DNA of 8,243 nucleotides, from positions 1-8,243 of the forward strand of contig DAOWNV010000110.1 of assembly GCA_030642405.1 (NCBI GenBank), given 5' to 3'. Shown here in pieces: positions 6,089 to 8,243 of this stretch. The stretch comes from Desulfosarcina sp. GTDB lineage: Bacteria; Desulfobacterota; Desulfobacteria; Desulfobacterales; Desulfosarcinaceae. Each line of letters starts with the position of its first letter. Positions within the stretch are counted from its first letter, which is position 1. The position numbers were made by a program, and so were the translations under genes. The notes beneath the pieces were generated by a model. The model did no database searches and was not told the origin of the DNA. It worked only from the letters and a program-made list of their open reading frames with translations.

Positions 6089-6787
6089 TCACTCGATGGA
6101 CATTATCCCTTCCCATCGCTGGTATTCGGTTTCAACGGGCAGTTCTTTCGATTTCAGCAGGTTGATCATTTCCAAATCGTTGAACCGCAGGTAAGGGTTA
6201 ACGGCTTTTTCCTCTCCCAGCGTGGAAACTACATGGTGCCTGTCATATCGGGCCGTATATGCATCAATGGCGCTATGATCCGTTGTCAGCGTTCGGGCAA
6301 AGGCCAGTGACGCTTTTATATAATCGTGACCGGCGTAAATTTTTGTGGATTCGGGATAGTTCATGAGAAGGCGGATGGACCGATAAAACGCCTTCAAATC
6401 TCCGGAAAAGCAGTTGCCTACTGTGGCGTTGAACAAGGTGTCGCCCGTGATCAGGCTATCGCCGGAGGCAAAGCTGACTGAGTCAGACGTGTGGCCTGGG
6501 GTCAGTCGGACCGTTATCGTCTCTTCACCAACTTCGATTGATTGACCATCGACGAAACGGTGATGATCCATATATGTGGCACCTGTTTCATTTGCCAGCC
6601 GATCGGTCCCAACGGTGTGGTCTCCATGGCCATGGGTGTTTGTAACGAATACCAGTGTAAGGCCGGTTTGACGAATAAATGCCTTTATTTCATCAACGGC
6701 TCCACCATCGATGGCCAGCGCATGGATGCCCGTATAGAGAAGATATCCCAGATTATCTCCGCCGTAAAAGAATTGTTTGATTTTCAA
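6089..6787 (-). CDS. Glyoxalase II-like metallo-beta-lactamase-fold hydrolase
   Basis: A 232-residue binuclear metal hydrolase of the metallo-beta-lactamase superfamily, closest in style to hydroxyacylglutathione hydrolases (glyoxalase II) that cleave thioesters; the actual substrate is unknown. The full ligand set is visible: H52-x-H54-x-D56-H57 in THGHGDH, H99 in TPGHT, D116 in GDTLF and H154 in AGHDY. The N-terminal DNLGYLLY and C-terminal NPYLRF (197-202) are typical of the glyoxalase II group, though shorter than the 250-residue classical enzyme. The start codon is TTG, chosen because the sequence from it matches the usual N-terminus of this group and no ATG or GTG lies just upstream in frame. 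The ribosome binding site is weak (GGAA at 6800-6797). First gene of the minus-strand operon; its stop is 11 bases from the HD start. Confidence 0.9.
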   Translation of the reverse strand: MKIKQFFYGGDNLGYLLYTGIHALAIDGGAVDEIKAFIRQTGLTLVFVTNTHGHGDHTVGTDRLANETGATYMDHHRFVDGQSIEVGEETITVRLTPGHTSDSVSFASGDSLITGDTLFNATVGNCFSGDLKAFYRSIRLLMNYPESTKIYAGHDYIKASLAFARTLTTDHSAIDAYTARYDRHHVVSTLGEEKAVNPYLRFNDLEMINLLKSKELPVETEYQRWEGIMSIE

Positions 6788-6837
6788 TCGTCTGTTTTCC
6801 GCTTTTTGCAGGTATAGTGGATGGTACCGAATTCTTC

Positions 6838-6857
6838 TTTAATATCGATATATTAAA
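6838..6857. repeat. AT-rich 8-bp inverted repeat
   Basis: TTTAATAT (6838-6845) and ATATTAAA (6850-6857) are perfect inverted copies around CGAT. It lies about 50 bases upstream of the metallo-hydrolase TTG start and contains TTTAAT/TAATAT -10-like hexamers on the minus strand. It could be an operator overlapping a promoter, or simply an AT-rich palindrome. Confidence 0.45.
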
Positions 6858-6887
6858 CTTAGCCTTCAGGCAACAAAAAAGTGGTCT

Positions 6888-6910
6888 CCTCCATACATCT
6901 TCAATGGAGG
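6888..6910. repeat. 7-bp inverted repeat overlapping a Shine-Dalgarno-like repeat
   Basis: CCTCCAT (6888-6894) and ATGGAGG (6904-6910) are perfect inverted copies around a 9-base loop. On the plus strand the 3' arm holds the first of two tandem GGAGGTG units. On the minus strand the hairpin is followed seven bases later by six T (6880-6875), too far for a standard terminator on its own. Confidence 0.5.
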
Positions 6911-6925
6911 TGGAGGTGAAAAACC

Positions 6926-6970
6926 ATGTCGACATTAACAAAGATGATCCACTTTTATCCACTCAGTTGA
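6926..6970 (+). CDS. Possible 14-codon small ORF with perfect ribosome binding site
   Basis: ATG at 6926 opens MSTLTKMIHFYPLS and closes with TGA at 6968-6970. Upstream, GGAGGTGA (6912-6919) is a perfect eight-base match to the anti-Shine-Dalgarno end of 16S rRNA at a 6-base spacing, preceded by a second overlapping GGAGGTG (6906-6912). This is the strongest ribosome binding site in the window, on an ORF too short for comparison. Its second half coincides with the inverted MraZ-type box, so the peptide sequence may be incidental. A leader peptide or translated small RNA is possible. No clear plus-strand promoter precedes it. Confidence 0.25.
   Translation: MSTLTKMIHFYPLS
6944..6963 (-). promoter_or_regulatory. 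Inverted second copy of the MraZ-type operator
   Basis: Read on the minus strand it is AGTGGATAAAAGTGGATCAT: two GTGGA units exactly 10 bases apart. It matches the operator in front of mraZ at 17 of 20 positions but points toward the metallo-hydrolase/HD/purine operon. A TTTACA -35-like hexamer (7003-6998) lies 40 bases upstream, close to the 38-base distance from TTGACA to the box in front of mraZ. Confidence 0.5.
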
Positions 6971-7041
6971 CATATCGAATATTCTCTGTTTAACTTTTGT
7001 AAATTATTGGTAAAAAGTATTATTTTCATGTATGTTTTTTC

Positions 7042-7070
7042 TTGACATTTTAACTAAACTATATGACTAT
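7042..7070 (+). promoter_or_regulatory. Probable mraZ promoter
   Basis: A perfect TTGACA -35 element lies at 7042-7047. The -10 is weaker: TATGAC (7062-7067, 14-base spacer) or GACTAT (7065-7070, 17-base spacer). Transcription would start around 7073-7078, just before the GTGGA operator, so a bound regulator could block initiation. Confidence 0.5.
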
Positions 7071-7079
7071 CAAAAAAAT

Positions 7080-7108
7080 AGTGGACTAAAGTGGATGATA
7101 ATGGTGGA
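7080..7108 (+). promoter_or_regulatory. MraZ-type operator upstream of mraZ
   Basis: GTGGA occurs at 7081-7085 and 7091-7095 with an exact 10-base period, and a third GTGGA at 7104-7108 doubles as the weak ribosome binding site. MraZ is known to autoregulate by binding tandem GTGG/TGGG-type repeats with 10-base spacing in front of its own gene, and this position and spacing match. The third unit is out of phase (13 bases). Confidence 0.65.
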
Positions 7109-7110
7109 AC

Positions 7111-7557
7111 ATGTTTCGGGGAAGCTCCTTTCATACCATTGACCCAAAAGGCCGAATTATTGTTCCTGCGCGGTTTCGTGACGTGATCAAGGCCAGCGGT
7201 GCCGAAAGCATCATGATTACCCGTATGGATCGTTGCCTTTTTGCATACACTCAGGAGCAATGGAGCAAATTGGAACAGAAAATACTCCATCTTCCCGAAA
7301 AAGGCGAGGCGATGCGCCGGTTTCAGCGCATATTTATTGGTGGAGCCCACGATTGCAGATGCGACACCCAGGGACGTGTTTTGATTCCTCCTTTCCTAAA
7401 GCAGTACTCCGGTCTGGAAAAGGAAATCGTCCTTGTGGGGGTGTTGGCTCGTTTCGAAATCTGGTCGCGGGAAAACTGGGACCAGGAAAATGGGTTAATG
7501 GAAAAGGACATGGATGACAATCAGGTTTGTATCGAAATTGCCCAGCTGGGGCTTTAA
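7111..7557 (+). CDS. mraZ: Transcriptional regulator MraZ
   Basis: Conserved first gene of the division and cell-wall cluster, encoding a ring-forming DNA-binding protein that controls its own operon. It has 148 residues, close to the usual length, with two AbrB/SpoVT-like half domains. Each carries the D-x2-G-R motif: DPKGRIIVPARF (11-22) and DTQGRVLIPPFL (85-96). The N-terminal MFRG is diagnostic and fixes the start, although the ribosome binding site (GGTGG at 7103-7107) is close and weak. It is preceded by a TTGACA promoter and tandem GTGGA operator and followed after 3 bases by rsmH, as in most bacteria. Confidence 0.96.
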   Translation: MFRGSSFHTIDPKGRIIVPARFRDVIKASGAESIMITRMDRCLFAYTQEQWSKLEQKILHLPEKGEAMRRFQRIFIGGAHDCRCDTQGRVLIPPFLKQYSGLEKEIVLVGVLARFEIWSRENWDQENGLMEKDMDDNQVCIEIAQLGL

Positions 7558-7560
7558 CTC

Positions 7561-8243
7561 ATGTCCGATTATCATGTTACCGCGATGCTCGAAGAAGCGG
7601 TTGACATGCTGGCCTGCCAATCCGGCGGGATCGTTGTTGATGGAACTTTAGGAGGATCCGGGCATGCCCTAAGAATCTGTGAGCAAATCGGACCAGATGG
7701 TGTTTTCATCGGTATCGATCAGGATCGGGATGCCATCGCGCGGGCCCACAGTGTGCTTCCTGCCCAAAACCCCCGGGTCCATATCATCCACGGCAATTTC
7801 GTTGATTTGCCGCTGTATCTCTCTGAGCTGAATATTGATGCTGTAGATAGCATTCTCCTTGATATTGGACTCTCCCTGCATCAGATCGAATCTAGTGGTC
7901 GTGGATTCAGTTTTAACCGAGATGAACCCCTGGATATGCGTATGGACGATCGGTCAGGTGTTACCGCTGCCGATTTGGTAGCCTCCATGACGGAAAAGGA
8001 GCTGGCACGGATCTTCAGTCGGTATGGTGAGGAACGCTGGGCATTCCGAATCGCTCGACATCTTGTCAGCCATAGAAAGAACACCCCGGTAAAAACAAGC
8101 GGCCAGTTGTCACGTTTGGTGTCTGCGGCCATACCGGCCGCTGCGGTGCATAAACAAAGGATACATCCGGCTACACGGGTGTTCATGGCATTGCGAATCG
8201 CCGTGAACCGAGAACTTGAGGTGTTGGACGATTTTTTGGAAAC
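7561..8243 (+). CDS. rsmH: 16S rRNA (cytosine-1402-N4)-methyltransferase RsmH, 3' truncated
   Basis: S-adenosylmethionine-dependent methyltransferase that modifies C1402 of 16S rRNA at the ribosomal P site. The frame runs off the window after 227 codons; full proteins have about 310 residues. Motifs seen are HVTAMLEEAVDML (5-17), the SAM-binding DGTLGGSGHA (27-36), GIDQDRDA (51-58), LLDIGLSLHQIESSGRGFSF (79-98), DEPLDMRMD (101-109), YGEERWAFRIA (135-145) and HPATRVFMALRIAVNRELE (202-220). The start three bases after the mraZ stop, with only a weak GGGG upstream, suggests translational coupling to mraZ. The SLHQIESSGRGFSF variant is, from memory, the form usual in deltaproteobacteria. Further dcw genes would be expected beyond the edge. 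Confidence 0.96.
   Translation, partial: MSDYHVTAMLEEAVDMLACQSGGIVVDGTLGGSGHALRICEQIGPDGVFIGIDQDRDAIARAHSVLPAQNPRVHIIHGNFVDLPLYLSELNIDAVDSILLDIGLSLHQIESSGRGFSFNRDEPLDMRMDDRSGVTAADLVASMTEKELARIFSRYGEERWAFRIARHLVSHRKNTPVKTSGQLSRLVSAAIPAAAVHKQRIHPATRVFMALRIAVNRELEVLDDFLE

Larger units (their letters stand above)
6788..7110. other. Divergent regulatory region between the purine operon and mraZ
   Basis: A 323-base region without a recognised protein gene. It contains the mraZ promoter and GTGGA operator, an inverted second operator copy, an AT-rich inverted repeat (6838-6857), a 7-bp inverted repeat (6888-6910), the palindrome ATGTCGACAT (6926-6935) and a 14-codon ORF (6926-6970). Additional plus-strand GTGG units lie at 6817-6820, 6881-6884 and 6910-6913. 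For a minus-strand promoter, the nearest candidate is TTTACA (7003-6998), but no good -10 follows it. Confidence 0.7.

Noticed and set aside
6753..6962. Minus-strand ORF of 69 codons running into the metallo-hydrolase region
   Set aside because: It runs through the repeats and T run of the divergent region in a frame different from the metallo-hydrolase, without a ribosome binding site or recognisable content.

Overview
The window looks like a chromosomal segment of a sulfate-reducer-type deltaproteobacterium (Desulfobacterota, probably Desulfobacteraceae-like). This is inferred from the style of the proteins, mainly a physically split PurH and an RsmH with the SLHQIESSGRGFSF signature. No 16S rRNA gene or database search supports it. 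Base composition looks close to 50% GC in genes, with AT-rich intergenic stretches. I see no CRISPR array, tRNA, rRNA, insertion sequence or phage gene. Gene content is mostly housekeeping, and the interest lies in gene architecture and in the intergenic DNA.

Layout. Bases 1-317 are non-coding and hold a near-consensus sigma-70 promoter (166-194) for an unrecognised 322-residue, highly charged helical protein (318-1286) built from about three diverged repeats. A 220-base gap follows, holding a long imperfect hairpin (1307-1394) and a short direct repeat. Then comes hisD (1507-2811, +), histidinol dehydrogenase. Convergent to it is a gene for an HU-family DNA-binding protein (2983-3255, -) with its own promoter and a strong intrinsic terminator. 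Upstream of HU on the minus strand lies a four-gene unit, read from high to low coordinates: glyoxalase II-like metallo-beta-lactamase protein (6787-6089), HD-domain phosphohydrolase (6077-5376), stand-alone IMP cyclohydrolase (5369-4683) and stand-alone AICAR formyltransferase (4642-3389). Spacings of about 11, 6 and 40 bases suggest one operon. The last two genes together do the job of the usual single PurH protein, the last two steps of IMP synthesis. A perfect 9-bp hairpin sits exactly between them.

Divergent from this operon, mraZ (7111-7557) and rsmH (7561 to the window edge) start a classical division/cell-wall (dcw) cluster on the plus strand. The 323-base divergent region (6788-7110) is the most structured part of the window. 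It carries the expected tandem GTGGA MraZ-type operator in front of mraZ. It also carries a second copy, 17/20 identical and in inverted orientation, about 117 bases away and facing the purine operon. Several inverted repeats and a 14-codon ORF with a perfect Shine-Dalgarno sequence lie there too. The hypothesis I find most worth testing is that MraZ controls the divergent metallo-hydrolase/HD/purine operon as well as the dcw cluster.
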